Positions 44,531-56,921 of a DNA stretch of 64,000 nt are shown here, piece by piece. A model generated the notes under the pieces. It searched no databases. It saw only the letters and a list, made by a program, of their open reading frames with translations, and had not been told where the DNA came from. Within the stretch, counting starts at the first letter, position 1; every line of letters starts with the position of its first letter. The DNA comes from Tetradesmus obliquus (taxonomy: Eukaryota; Chlorophyta; Chlorophyceae; Sphaeropleales; Scenedesmaceae): assembly GCA_030272155.1 (NCBI GenBank), contig CP126192.1, positions 2,576,501 through 2,640,500 on the forward strand, written 5' to 3'. The translations under genes were made by a program, and so were the position numbers.

Positions 44531-47500
44531 ATGGTGTTGCACGGAGTTCCGGATTATGGGCTTGCAACTGGCTGGAGCGGAACAGTACATGTCGTGGAGG
44601 GCGAGCTCGACCCTGTGCCACCACTTGTACAGGCAAGGAGACGGCAAACGGACGGGAGCATAAGTGTAGTTCTTCAAGCAGCGTCTAGGCGTGACAAGGC
44701 TGTTGTTCAGCAGCTGATGTACAGCTGCACTGCCTGCCACTGCTGCTGTCCTGCAAGTTAAATGTCAGGGCGTTTAGGCCTGCACTCTTGGGACAATCAC
44801 TCTCACGCCAACGGAGTCATCTGTAAGCCCTCGGTACGTTGCTTTGGGCACGATCGCTGCTGCAGGGCCCACCCTACCCCGCTCAGCAAGGCTCTGCGCT
44901 GCTTGATGACCTGAAGCAGCGCTACTGCAGCTGGAACCTGCCAGACACGCTGGGGTCGGTTGGGGAGAGGGGTGAGCAAAGCAGCGGGGTAGCTGGATGT
45001 ATTCAGATAGTACAAGGGCTAGGAAGCAGCAGCACGCATGGCAGCTGCCAAGCAAATGTAGGCAAGCTTACATTTGTGCATGCCTTCAACAGCAGGTGCT
45101 GTCAAGGCAGCTCTGTGTTGTGTACTGCTCCGGCCAGAAGTCACTGGCAGACTTCACTGTTTGTAAGTCCTGGCAAGTAGCAAGCACCCTTGTTGGTCCA
45201 TACTACATCATGCTGCTGCCGCCGCCATTGCCACCGCTCCCCTGTGCGTGCAGGCCCGGTGCTGTCTGCCGTGTTTGCCGACCCTGCTGCGTCGCGCACC
45301 TGCCCCTCACTGCCACACACCGCTGTCAGCCCAGCATTGCCTGACAGCAAGACTGGACAGGTGCAGTGGTGCATGGCAACGTCTCGCTGCATAGCTGGCA
45401 CTGTTTCGTGGATCTAGGATGTGAATTTCCTTCAGCTTCTGTGGTTTACATACCTAGCAGACATGCCACAGCCTTAACTGCTGCCAGAATAAAAGGCAAT
45501 TGGGACGCCTAGGTTGCTCCACCGCTGATGCTGCTGATTCTTGACGATTTAGGTTAACATGCACAGCCAGCTGTGCCTCTGACATTGCATCAGCGGCTGC
45601 TGCTGCTGCTGCTGCCAGGTGGGCTATGCTGAGGTGGCGTTGTCCAGCCTGGACCCTGCCTCAGCTGATGCGCAGGTGCTGAGTCAGCGCCTGGCAGCAC
45701 GCCAGCCGGGCACCGACACCTGGCGCGGCTTCAGCGTCAGCAGCCCCTTCCTGCCAGGTAATAATGATGATGATGATAATCTAAGATGGTGCCAGGACCC
45801 ACACACACACCCCCCCTCCACCTGTATAGCTCAGAAATGTTAGGGGCGCAGCCTGTGACTGCGCTTTCAACCACTCCGCCCAGCCAACAGTTGCTGTGCT
45901 TGACGGCAGCAAGCGCCTTAGTGGAAATTTCACTTCACAACATCGTGTATTATTTGTGTTACAATCAACATGTGCAGGCGGGGAGTCGCTCATGGCCAGC
46001 CTGTCCAGCAGCTGCATGGCGGCAGCAGCGGCAGCCAGCAGCGGTGGCTGGCTGGCCCTGCTGGAGCAGCACCTGGGGGCGGGCGGCGGCGCAGGTGGGC
46101 CGGCGGGGGCCGATTGCCTTGATTTCTTTTTCTGGGAAGGACGGGGACGGGGGTATAGTTGTGATTGTGCAGGGTGGGCTGGAGTAGTGATGGCTTGTGA
46201 TGGCTGCATCGTAAAGCTGTGCTGCTGGGCCGTGTAAGCAAAGCAATGGTGTGCAAGCAGATGTTTAGTTTAGTCTGCGACTGAATGCAAGCAGTGGCGA
46301 TGAAAAGCGCTTGATGTTGATGGTGCTGTGTAGGAGGTGACCTTGGGATGTTGCAACAGGCAAAGCCGGGCGTCACTGTGCTGTGCGACTGGTGATTGTT
46401 CAAGCAGATACTATTGTGTCACTGGACTATGCCATGTTGGTAGCTCAGTCACGCACGTTATGTACGCAACCCTGCTGCTTCTGCCGCTGCCGCCGCTGCT
46501 GCTGCTCCTGCTGCTACCAACAGACAGCGGCCTGCTGCCTGCTGTTGCGCCGCCTGGCCTGTCCCGAGGCATGTTTGGCGCCTGGAACATGCCTGAGGAC
46601 TTAAGGCCCTCAGGTGGGGGTTGCCCGGGGCAAAACATGCAGTGCCGCGAGTGGTCAACGTTTGAACGCGCAGCCTTGGACACATAACTTCAGGCCGTCT
46701 TGTGCAGTGAGCAGTGCAGATGAGCATCTTGTCAAGACCATTATCTGCCTATGTCAAATACGGTCTCTGCTGGCAGACATATCCAGGAATCAGCTCCCAA
46801 GGGCTTATGTACCGCCAATATTTATTCCACTGCCGGCTGTGTATGCTGCCGCAGAGGAGGAGCTCTTAGCAGCGCTGCCCACAACAGCTGCGGCAGCACC
46901 TCTGCAGCAGCAGCCTGCCAGCTCAGGTGCCAGCACCACAGCAGGGCCCCTGCTGGGCGCTGCTGCCACTGCGCCGCTGCCGCCGGCTGCTGCTGCCGCT
47001 GCCGCCGCCGCTGCTGCTGACGCCAACCCTGGCGGCATCTTTGATGGGCTGTGGAGGTTGCAGCAGGAGGCTGGCCAGGTGGGGCGGAGGTGGCTGCTGT
47101 TGACTGTTTGTCGGCAGTTTGAGGCGTATTGTGTACTGCTTCCTGGCAGTTTGAGGCGATGTATGTACTGTTGTTGGCACTTTGAGGCAATGCGGCAGGT
47201 GGCAGGGCAGGTGTGGTGTGGGAAGTAATCATGTCACTGCTGCTGCGGTGTGTCATGTCGTGCAGATCCGCACGAAATGCACAGCCGACGATGCAAATGC
47301 TGGGTTTGTCATGCTGTGGTGCAGATTGAGTCATCCGAAAGTGAGCAGGAAGAAGATGAAGCAGAGGAGGAGCCAGGAGCAGCAGAGCAGACAGCAGCAG
47401 CAGCAGCAGCAGATGCTTCCTCTGCTCTGGAACAAGCAGCAGAGGCAGCTGCTGCTGTCCCTGAGGGGATGACAGCGGATGGTGCCATTGATGCAGCGCC

Positions 47501-50500
47501 AGCTGCGGACAGTGTGGACAGCCTGCTCGCTGCAGATGGGGTGGTGCAAGCTGCTGGGCGGGCAGCAGCAGCAGCAGCGGCGGCTGCAAATGCCAAGGTA
47601 CGGCTGCTTGTAACGCATCGTGCTGCTGCTGCCTGCTTGCCAGCTAGTGTGTTGTCTGTAGCATGGCCGGCTGTTGCTGTAGATTAGGCATTTGCACATT
47701 GTGCTGCAGCCGCCATTGCTGAGTGTGGGCGCCGCTTGTTCAGCTCTTGTTCAGCTGCAACAATGGCGCTTCAAAGCACCCATACTAGGACTGCCATGGC
47801 ACCTGTCATGCGCCAGACAGTGCATGCAACACAAGCGCCCTCATGTTAATCTATTTAATCTCAGCTGTATTTCTTTACGACTTGCGGCTGTTGCGTCTGC
47901 TGTGCCTCCTGCCGCAGCCGCCTCGGGCGCGTGGCGCAGCAAGCGACACTGACTTTGCGGTGCGGGGTGGCATCAGCGACCTGGCTGGCGCATGGGCCGC
48001 GCTGAAGCCCAGCCTTGCGCTGTCTTTTCCGTTTGAGCTTGACACCTTTCAGAAAGAGGCGGTGCTGCATCTGGAGGCGGGGCGCTCGGTGCGTAGCCTT
48101 GTGATCGTGCTTGCTGCTGTTACTGCGTGCTGTGTACTCAAGTTGTCAACATGCATATCTAACAGGCGACCTTCAGGCCTATTGCTGTGTTGTTGGGCAG
48201 CTGCTCGCGACTGTGCCTTGGCTGTTGCTGCACGCTGCGGGCCTGTGCATGTTATCTGTTTGGGGGTGTTGAGTTGAGTTGGATGTCCGCCTTGTGGTCA
48301 AATGGCTGTGCATGTGCTGCCATTTCCCGCAGGTGTTTGTTGCAGCGCACACCTCTGCCGGCAAGACAGTGGTAGCCGAGTACGCGTTTGCGCTGGCGGG
48401 TGCACACGCCAGCCGCGCGGTTTACACCAGCCCCATCAAGACCATCAGCAACCAGAAGTTCAGGGACTTCAGCGCCAAGTTCGAGGTGGGAGCATAAGCG
48501 GGAACTTGCATAGGATGTAACAGCTGCCGTGCGTGGGATGTTGTTGGGGGCTCCGTCCTGTGCGTGGTTAACCATCCTGTGCACACCTGGTGCCACACAG
48601 TGATGCCTGTTGAACGCCGACTCAAACCTGCCTGCTGAAAGCTGACCCTGATACGCCCCCCCGCCCCCCCCCCCCCCCGCGCGCTGCTTGCTGTCTTGCT
48701 GTGCTGTGCGTGCCACCGTTGGAACCCATTGCACGATGCTGGCTTTTCTACATGTGTAGTCAGGTCTCAGTTGTCAATGTGTGTGCATTTGTTCGAGCGC
48801 CTGCTGTGTGCTGCTGCTGCTGCTGCTGCCAGGTGGGGCTGCTGACTGGCGACGTGCAGATCAACCCGCAGGCGCCCTGCCTCATCATGACCACAGAGGT
48901 GCTGCGCAGCATGCTGTACAAGGTGCGACACAGCTTTATAGAAGCATCAAACAACAGTAAAAGCCGTTTTGCAGCATGAGCATGCCATGTGCAGGCATTG
49001 GAAATCAGCGCCTGCTGCTTCACGACAGTCGCCCCGCAATAGTGTCCCTCTGCATACACTTTGTACACACACTCTGTCTTCGTGACCCCTTTTGCAGGGC
49101 GCTGATGTCATCCGCGACATCGAGTTTGTCATGTTTAGTAATGTGCACCACGCTTTCCACCGCTCACCCGCTGTTTGCCTGTCCCGCAGGGCGCTGACGT
49201 CATCCGCGACATCGAGTTTGTGGTGTTTGACGAGGTGCACTATGTGAACGACGCGGAGCGCGGCGTGGTGTGGGAGGAGGTGATCATCATGCTGCCGCCC
49301 CACATCACCATCGTGATGCTCAGCGCCACAGTGCCCAACGTGATGGAGTTTGCCAGCTGGGTGGGGCGCACCAAGAACAGGGTCATCTACGTGACAGGTG
49401 CGCGGCATGCATATGTCTTCAGCCTGCAGACGTTTGCAGTACAGATGCAGATGTTGCAGCAGCGGCAGGTTCAACCAGGAGCATCGCACTGGCTGCAGAT
49501 CACAGCGTCAGACTGCCGTATTGACAGTCTAAAAAGCACGCGCATGTTCTGGAAATTGCAGCTGCTTCAGCAACTATTACACAAACCCTCCTCATGGCCA
49601 TGCTGTTGTCACGCACATGTACCGCGCAGGCACCAACAAGCGGCCCGTGCCGCTGGAGCACAACGTGTACTATGCCGGCGAGATCTACCAAGTCATGTCC
49701 GGTGACTCAACCTTCAACGCTGACAGCATCCGCAGAGCAGCAGCAGCACACCGCAAGAAGACCAACCCTGACGCAGCAAAGTCAGCAGGGGCAGCAGGAG
49801 GCGGCGGCAGGGGAGGTGCTGCTGCACGGCCTACTGGCAGGGGTCAGGCGCAGGGCCCTAATAGGGGCGGTGGGGGCGGGGGTGGGGGCGGCAGGGGCTA
49901 TGGCGGCAGGGGCGGCGGCGCTGATGGCTTCAGGAGACAGCTGCAAGGTGGGCTGCTGCTTGCTGCTGCTGCTGCAGTGGTGTCTTGCAATAGAGTTCCT
50001 GCAAGCGGCGCGTAATGCAGCACCAGCGTTGGTGGTGCTGTGCATGCATGCATGCTGGCGCACTGCACGGAGCATCAGCGGCAGCCTCTACTATGTGCAG
50101 CAAACAATGTGCATGCGGCCATGTACTGCAGCGAGGCGCCCTCCGTCAGTGATGCGAGGCCGTACTTTGCTGCACCCCTGCCACAGCTACCACTTGCCGG
50201 CGCAGCACATACATACAACCGCCAAATACACTCGACTCACTCTTCTTGGGCCGTCCTGCAGGTGGCGGCGGCGGTGGCGGCGGCAGCAGCGACCGCGCGC
50301 AGCTGCAGGACCTCATCCAGCTGCTGCGCAAGCGCGACCTGCTGCCAGTGGCCTTCTTCACCTTCAGCAAAAAGCGCTGCGACGCGGCTGCTGACGCGTG
50401 CAGCGCGCTGGACCTGACCACGAGCGCGGAGAAGCACACGGTGCACGTGTTTGTGCAGCAGGTGCTGTCACGGCTGCGGGAGGGCGACAGGGAGCTGCCG

Positions 50501-53500
50501 CAGGTGCGCTGCTGTGGCAGTGGAGCGCAAGCGAGCTTGAATCAGGTTGTTGAAGCAGCGCACGTCATTTGGTTTGTGGTGGTGTGTTTGTTTCACAAAG
50601 CGTGCGAGGATGCACATGCGTGTGGGGGTGCAGCTTGTGCAGCGGGCCGCGCGTTTGCGGTGACGACAGGGGCTGCACAGCTTACCCAACCCACTGCCAC
50701 TGCTGCTGCTGCTGCTACTTCATCTGCAGATCATGCGGCTGCGCGACCTGATGCGACGCGGTGTGGCTGTGCACCACGCGGGGCTGCTGCCTATCATGAA
50801 GGAAACAGTGGAGATGCTCTTCTGCCAGGGCTACATCAAGGTACGGCTGTGGCCGGCTGCTGCTGCTGCTGCACTCAGATAACCACAGTTCAAGCCAAAA
50901 CGTGCGCATGCGACTGCAGCGCAAAAGTGCTGGTTGCAATGTGTGATCGTCATACTTGTCAGCATCAGCTTGACAATGGCGGCTAGTATCTAGTTTTAAA
51001 ATAGTTGTGATCCGCAAACCAAAACTCCATCTCAGCCATGTCGTGCTGCCGCAGGTGCTGTTCTGCACGGAGACGTTTGCCATGGGCGTGAACGCGCCAA
51101 CGCGCACGGTGGTGTTCCACGGCCTGCGCAAGCACGACGGCCGCAGCTTCAGGACGCTGCTGCCGGGCGAATACACACAGGTGGGTTGCACACTGGCTTC
51201 TTACTTCCTGATCTAACCTTGTTCCTGTACATCTATGTGGACTCTTGTGTCATAGCTGCCTCAGCGCTTGCAGGGTAATGCTAATGGTGGCTTGGGCCCT
51301 CACACTGTGCTGTGCTGTGTCGTGCCGTGCTGTGCAGATGGCTGGCCGTGCGGGGCGGCGTGGCCTGGATGCTGTGGGCATGGTAGTCATTGCGGCGTGG
51401 GAGGAGCCGCCAGGTGACTGGTGATGTGGTGCAGTGTGCTGTGCTGTGATGCTGTGATGCTGTGGTGCGGCATAATCAGCCTGGATGCTGTGGGCATGGT
51501 GGTCATCGCGGCCTGGGAGGAGCCGCCAGGTGACTGCTGTGCTGTCGTGCGGTGTGCTGTGCTGTGATGCGGTGTGCTGCGCTGTAAGGCTGTGATGTAG
51601 CATTGTCAGCCTTGATGCTATGTGCATGGTGGTCATCGCAGCGGGAGGAGCCGCCAGGTGCGGCCTGGGTCGTGATGCGCTGCTCACATGCACATTCGTG
51701 AATGTGATGTGCACATGCACACTAGTAATTGATGTTACCTGTGATGGCTGGGGAGGGTGCATTTTGCCATGTTTGTGTCGCAACTGCTAGGCATGGAGCG
51801 CAAGTGATTACTACAGCCACGCCTTGTTACTCGTGCTGATGTGTGTGGTGAACTTCAGCTTTGACGGCACTCGCCATCTGCCTGTTTGCTTTCCATGCCA
51901 CCATCAGCAACCAGACTAACATTACTCCTGCTGCCGCCACCGCCGCCGCTGCTGCTGCTGCTGCTTCCTCCAATTCTGCCAGGCGAGGGCGACCTGAAGC
52001 AGCTGCTGCTGGGCAAGGGTGTGAGCCTGAGCAGCCAGTTCCGGCTGACCTACTCCATGATGCTCAACCTGCTGCGCGTGGAGGACCTCAAGGTGGGCTG
52101 CACACGGCTGCTCTTTTGGTGGCGCCAATTGCCTGTTTTTGAAGTCTGCTCTGGTCTCTTGCTGTCCAGATTGGATACGTGGCTCAGTATGTGTGGTTGT
52201 CGTTGTGTTGAGGCCAGGGGCTTGATCAAGCCATCCACATGTCACTGCAAGTATCACCTGCTGCTCCAGATGAACTGCTTCCACGCCCTCAGCTTGTCCG
52301 TGCGATGCCTTGCGGTCACACACACGCTTGACATGTTTCAAGAGCAGATTGGTTACATGCAATGTCAATCGGTAACCACTCCCAACCGCGCAGGTGGAAG
52401 ACATGCTGCGGCGCTCCTTTGCCGAGTTCCACGCGCAGCGCGCGCAGCCGGGCAAGTCTGCGGCACTGGCGGCAGGCCAGGCGCAGCTGGCAGCCTACCA
52501 GGGCAGCCGCTGGCCGGGCTGCCTGAAGGGCTGCAGCAGGGGCGAGCTGCAGCAGTATGTCGACCTGGGGCAGCGCATCGATGACATCAGCAGCCAGCTG
52601 CAGGTGCGTGGGGTACAGCGTTGTGGGGTGGGATTAGGCGCGAAGGTTGCGACTTTTGCTGATGCAGGCGGGTTTTTGGATGGTAATGGTGTCGCGCTGG
52701 GGTGCTGCTCTACTTGCGGATGCGTTGCTGTGCCATGCAACGTTGCAGGTGCTTTTCTAGTGCCGAGCGCTGCTTTGACACATGATAAGCTGCCTGGATT
52801 TGCAGCCACGGGTATCCAGCATATAAGTACACAGTGCCCAGCATTCAGTTCGGGCCGCCAAGCGCTACAGCATGCTTTTGTTTTGCTGTGCTGGCCGCTG
52901 CTGTGCTTGCAGGAAGCTGTGCTGGGCAGCCGCAGCATCCACAGCCTGCTGCAGCCAGGCCGTGCAGTGCTGCTGCAGCAGCCCGCCAGCGGCCTCACTG
53001 AGCTTGCAGTAGTGGTGGGCTCACCTGACACGCTTGATCAGCTGCTGGCTGCTGCTGACTCAGCACGCGGCGGTTTTGGAGGCCCCAAGAAGGGCGGTTT
53101 TGGGTCTGGGAGCGGTTTAGGGTCTGGGGGAGCTGGCGGTGGCGGTGTGGGGCCTGAGAGGGTGATGTGGTTCTTGGGGCTGCATCAGCCTGGGCCCCTG
53201 GATGAGCCGGCGGCTGATGACTCGGCAGCAAGCGCTGCAGCAGCGGCAGTGATCGGTGAGGAGGGTGGTGGCGACGCAACTGTAGTGTTTGGGATATTTG
53301 CTGGTGGATGGTTGATGCATCTGCTGTGTGCCGCACGCTGCATCGTACCGCGTGCTTTTCAGCTGTTGCCCACAGCAGCACCGCATGCTCTGCGTCTACA
53401 TCACGGATAACATTGCTGCCATGTGCTGATGCGGTTGTCAGGGCAATTGTTTGATTGCCTCTGAATGCTTCATGTTCTGCTGCTGCTGCCTTTTGCTGGC

Positions 53501-56500
53501 TATGCTGCAACACCTGCTGCTGCTGCCCCTTCAGAGGAAGAGTTCCAGGGCTTCAAGCTGAAGGGGGGCAGCAGGGCAGCAGCAAACATACCAGGCCCGC
53601 TGCCGCGCTACGGCAGCAGCGCGGGGCTGCAGTACATGCTGCTGGCAGCGCCAGCCAAGCAGGTGAGCTGGCTGCACGGTTGAGGCTTCCTGCTGCATTC
53701 CTCAGATGCTCCATGCCAGCATGGTGGCTGGGCGTTAAGAGGTGTGCAAGGCTGGAAGCTGATTCCACCCACCCAGAATCCCTGCCTTTGTTGCTGCTAT
53801 TGTCGGCCCAAGCTGCTGGCTCCTGCAGTGACACACTGCCCTGAGGTGCCTGCTTTGCTTTCTGCCCAAAATCCCAACCTTCTGTGCTTTTGCTTGCAAC
53901 TGCTGTTGTCTGCTCTCAATGTGTCAGATTGTGGGCATCTGCCGTGCCAAGCCGCTCAAGGTGGAGCCGCTGGAGGTGCTGGAGGAAGGAGGCAAGGGCA
54001 TAGGGCCGGCGCTGCGGCAGCTGCAGAAGATGCGGGTGCGTGCAGGCTGTCTTGTACATATGCCCTGTGATGAACATATGCAATCCAGTAAACAGAGATT
54101 GTTGTCAGAAACAGTTCTCGACTACAGCTGCAAGCAGGCTACACGCAGGCCAGCAGGCAGCAGCTTTCTGCGGCGCAGCACATGGAACAACGCTAGCGGC
54201 AGGCACTACAGATGACCCTGTTCCTATCCCTGCTGCCGCTTTCAGCATGCATCTTTGTCTGCCTGCGATGTTACTCTGCTTGCGTCGTTATCTGCCTGCG
54301 CTGCTCTGCCGTGCCGCCTTGCAGGAGGAGGCTGCTGCCACAGGCCTGGGTGATCCTGAGCAGCTCGACCTGCGACAAGAAGCTAAGATCAACAGCCTGG
54401 AGCTGGCCGTGCTGTTCAGCGAGCGCACAGCGCTGCTCAGCGCACGAGCAGCGATGCCAGTACACACCTGCCCAGGTGCGTGTGCTGCATCAGCACTTTG
54501 TACCTATGCGCCATGCACTGATGAAGGCCGGTGAATTGTGGCGCTACACCTGCATCTGCTGCATGTTGTGCGGGCTGGTTGATAGGCAGGGCTGGGATGC
54601 TGATAGAGCTGCCTGTGCATGCGTATTAGCTTGCACAGCCACCTCCAAAGCTGAGAGTGTGCCCTGTGAGCTCCTGTCAATGGACCGCCTTGACTATGCT
54701 TTGCTTCTTGCTGCTGCTGCCGCCACTGTGTTTGATGCCTGCCGCAGGCACGCCTGAGCAGGCCGCGCTGGTGCGCAGCGAGCTGCTGCTGACTCGCCGC
54801 CTCAAGGAGCTCAGCCATGAGCTGAGCGATGCCAGCCTGCAGCAGGTGGGACTTGCGGTTGTTTCAAAGGAGCTCCCTGCTGCGGCTTGCTGTTGGCTCT
54901 TATGCTGCCTCGTGTTCACCTGCTCCGCCCGGCACATGACAACAGCAACACCATTGTACTGCCTACGGTGCTATGTTGTTTGATGTGCGTCCACAGCTGG
55001 CCGTGTTTGAATGTTCCAGTTTTGTACATCCGTGCGCCACATGCTGCTATTGCTGCTGTGTGCTGTTGCAGATGCCTGAGTTCCACCAGCGCGTGGGTGT
55101 GCTGCAGCAGCTGGGCTACGTGTCACCAGATGGCACGGTCACGCTGAAGGGCCGCGCAGCATGCGAGATTAACAGCACACAGGTGCGGTGGCATGTGTTC
55201 ACAGCCGCGCAGTAGCTGTTGCTTGCAGGAATGCGGCAGCACATGCAAGAGGCGGTGCAGCTACTTCAACGCCTGCTGCGGTAGCGCTTCCTGCATCTGC
55301 CGTTACTTGCTGCAGCAGCACGTATCTCGGCAGCACCTGGAGTTTGGTGTTTTGTCTGAGGGCATTGTGCGTTGTGGCTAGTGCTCAGCTGCAGTTGAAC
55401 CCTGCAGTGTACATAGCGGAACAGGCAATAATTAGCTGCTGAATGGGAGGCGGGGCTCCTGCTGACAGCCTTGAGTGCCTGCTGCTGATACTGTTTGCGC
55501 TGTGCCTGTTTCCTTCCTCCTTTCAGGACGAGCTGCTGTCCACGGAGCTGCTGTTCCGGGGCCTGCTGTCGGGGCTCAGCCCCGAGGAGGCGGTGGCGCT
55601 CATGAGCGCACTCGTATTCCAGGTGCGAGCCGAGATGAAAAATGACATATATGTCATACAAGCGCAGTGGCAAACACGCAGCTGCGCAGGTGGCAAGCTG
55701 TTGAAGTGAACCACTTCAACTGCGTGGCGCTGGGGCTGCAGATGCTGCAGCGCAGCGCAGCCTCTGCCTGCCTTGCAGAAGCCGTCCTGTACTTTGTTTG
55801 TCCATCCCCTGCAAGATGCATCTGCGCCAGTGCTTGGCATGTGCTATATTAAACTGCACATACTGGGCATTGCCCCTGCAGGAAAAGAGCGACGTGGAGC
55901 CTGAGCTGCCGCCCGCGCTGGCGTCTGCGCGGGGCCAGCTGGTGGGCCTGGCGGGGGAGCTGGCGCGGCTGCAGGCGGCTGCGGGGCTGCCCATCGCGGA
56001 GGAGGAGTACCTGCGGGAGGTGCTGCACCCGGGGCTGATGCAGGTGCGTTAAAATGCAGAATGTAACGTGTTATAACATGGCACGGTGTTTGGATGCTGG
56101 AACGCCATCAGTCGAGGGTGGACAGCGTGAGGAGCGTTGCGCACACAGCTGTTGTGCGAGTGAGACTGAGTGCCCAGATGGGTGAATGAACGATGCGAGG
56201 CTTCTTGTGCATATCAGATCATCACGCCTGCTCCTGCTGCCTGCCGCCTTGCTGCCTCTTTCCATGCTGCAGGTTGTTTACGTGTGGGCGCGCGGAGCTC
56301 CTTCTCAGCCGACACCACCCTCACTGACGTCATGGAGGGCTGCTGTTTCTTACTACTGCCTCGTCACATGCTGCCCCCATGTTATGTTGCTGCAGGTCGT
56401 GTATGAGTGGGCGCGCGGCACTCCCTTCTCAGCCATCACCCCGCTAACAGACGTCATGGAGGGCAGCATCGTGAGGGCAGTGGTGCGGCTGGACCAGTGC

Positions 56501-56623
56501 TGCAGGGAGCTGATGGATGCTGCGCGTGTGATGGGAGACACGGGGCTGTTCAGCTTGATGGAGGCGGCCAGCGGCAAGATTCGGCGGGATATCGTGTTCG
56601 CTGCAAGCCTGTATGTGGCATAG
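44531..56623 (+). CDS. SKI2: SKI2-type RNA helicase (exosome cofactor), ~29 exons
   Basis: ATP-dependent 3'-5' RNA helicase of the cytosolic SKI complex, feeding mRNA to the exosome. Exons end at about: 44531-44632, 44866-44958 (or 44971), 45096-45162, 45254-45360, 45619-45757, 45978-46094, 46524-46613, 46855-47078, 47325-47597, 47918-48088, 48333-48485, 48833-48922, 49190-49397, 49630-49947, 50262-50503, 50730-50840, 51055-51180, 51338-51413, 51983-52092, 52394-52603, 52913-53255, 53535-53662, 53928-54035, 54325-54475, 54748-54845, 55072-55182, 55527-55622, 55882-56043, 56396-56623; ~1488 residues. Motifs: [69 protein letters not shown], then a DSHCT-like end. Tracks plant and animal SKI2 nearly residue by residue. 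A Gly/Arg-rich (RGG-like) stretch ends exon 14. The N terminus ([15 protein letters not shown]) resembles plant SKI2; the exon 2-3 junction is unresolved. Exon 1 uses a GC donor. Confidence 0.92.
48656..48678. repeat. C-run in SKI2 intron 11
   Basis: About 22 C residues broken by a single G. A likely spot for sequencing or assembly error and for G-quadruplex formation on the other strand. Confidence 0.8.
49098..49155 (+). repeat. Exon shadow: start of SKI2 exon 13 with acceptor, DEVH lost
   Basis: Copy of the start of exon 13 (49190 onward), 92 bp upstream, preceded by its own TTTTGCAG acceptor. The first 33 bases differ at one position ([10 protein letters not shown] intact), then the copy decays: DEVHYV of the true exon reads SNVHHA. 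Using this acceptor would delete the Walker B motif. Confidence 0.85.
51479..51535 (+). repeat. Exon shadow 1: end of SKI2 exon 18 with donor
   Basis: Copy of 51363-51419, the end of exon 18 ([17 protein letters not shown]) with donor GTGACTG, ~116 bp downstream. All coded residues are the same. The intron sequence after both donors is also alike, so this is a tandem duplication that straddles the exon border. Confidence 0.88.
51609..51663 (+). repeat. Exon shadow 2: end of SKI2 exon 18 with donor
   Basis: Third tandem copy, ~129 bp after the second: [10 protein letters not shown], then a small deletion, then EEPPG and a donor GTGCGG. More diverged than shadow 1 and out of frame at the deletion. 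Confidence 0.8.
56273..56340 (+). repeat. Exon shadow: start of SKI2 terminal exon with acceptor
   Basis: Copy of 56396-56465, 123 bp upstream, with an intact CTGCAG acceptor. It starts [10 protein letters not shown] against [10 protein letters not shown] in the real exon. A one-base loss then shifts frame, although the DNA still matches through GACGTCATGGAGGGC. Confidence 0.85.
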
Positions 56624-56718
56624 CTCCGCGTGCAGGGGTGTGCAGGCGATGGCAGGGGAGGGATTTGGCGGTACACTGCGCCAACAGGCAGCGCAGCTAG
56701 TACTGTGTGTAGGTGGTA

Positions 56719-56921
56719 CAGTGGTGCAGCTGGACCAGTGCTGCAGGGAGCCAATGGAGGCCGCGCGCGTGATGGGCGACACCGGGCTGTTAATAGCTGA
56801 ACGTTCAGCTTGATGAAGGCCGCCTTCAGCTTGACGAAGGCCGCCTTCAGCTTGATGAAGGCGGCAATTGGCAAGATACAACGGGACATTTGTTTTGCTG
56901 CGAGCCCTGTATGTGGCGTAG
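56719..56921 (+). repeat. Degenerate second copy of the SKI2 terminal exon, with internal 21-bp triplication
   Basis: Downstream of the SKI2 stop, 56719-56921 repeats 56478-56623 ([19 protein letters not shown] ... final TAG). The copy holds a TAATAG and a 21-bp unit (TTCAGCTTGATGAAGGCCGCC) three times at 56804-56866 where the real exon has one. It would lie in the 3' UTR or just beyond. Confidence 0.88.

Noticed and set aside
49594-50394. 266-residue plus-strand ORF over SKI2 exons 14-15
   Set aside because: Wrong frame. The neighbouring frame gives KRPVPLEH and the helicase lobe 2 motifs with proper splice sites.
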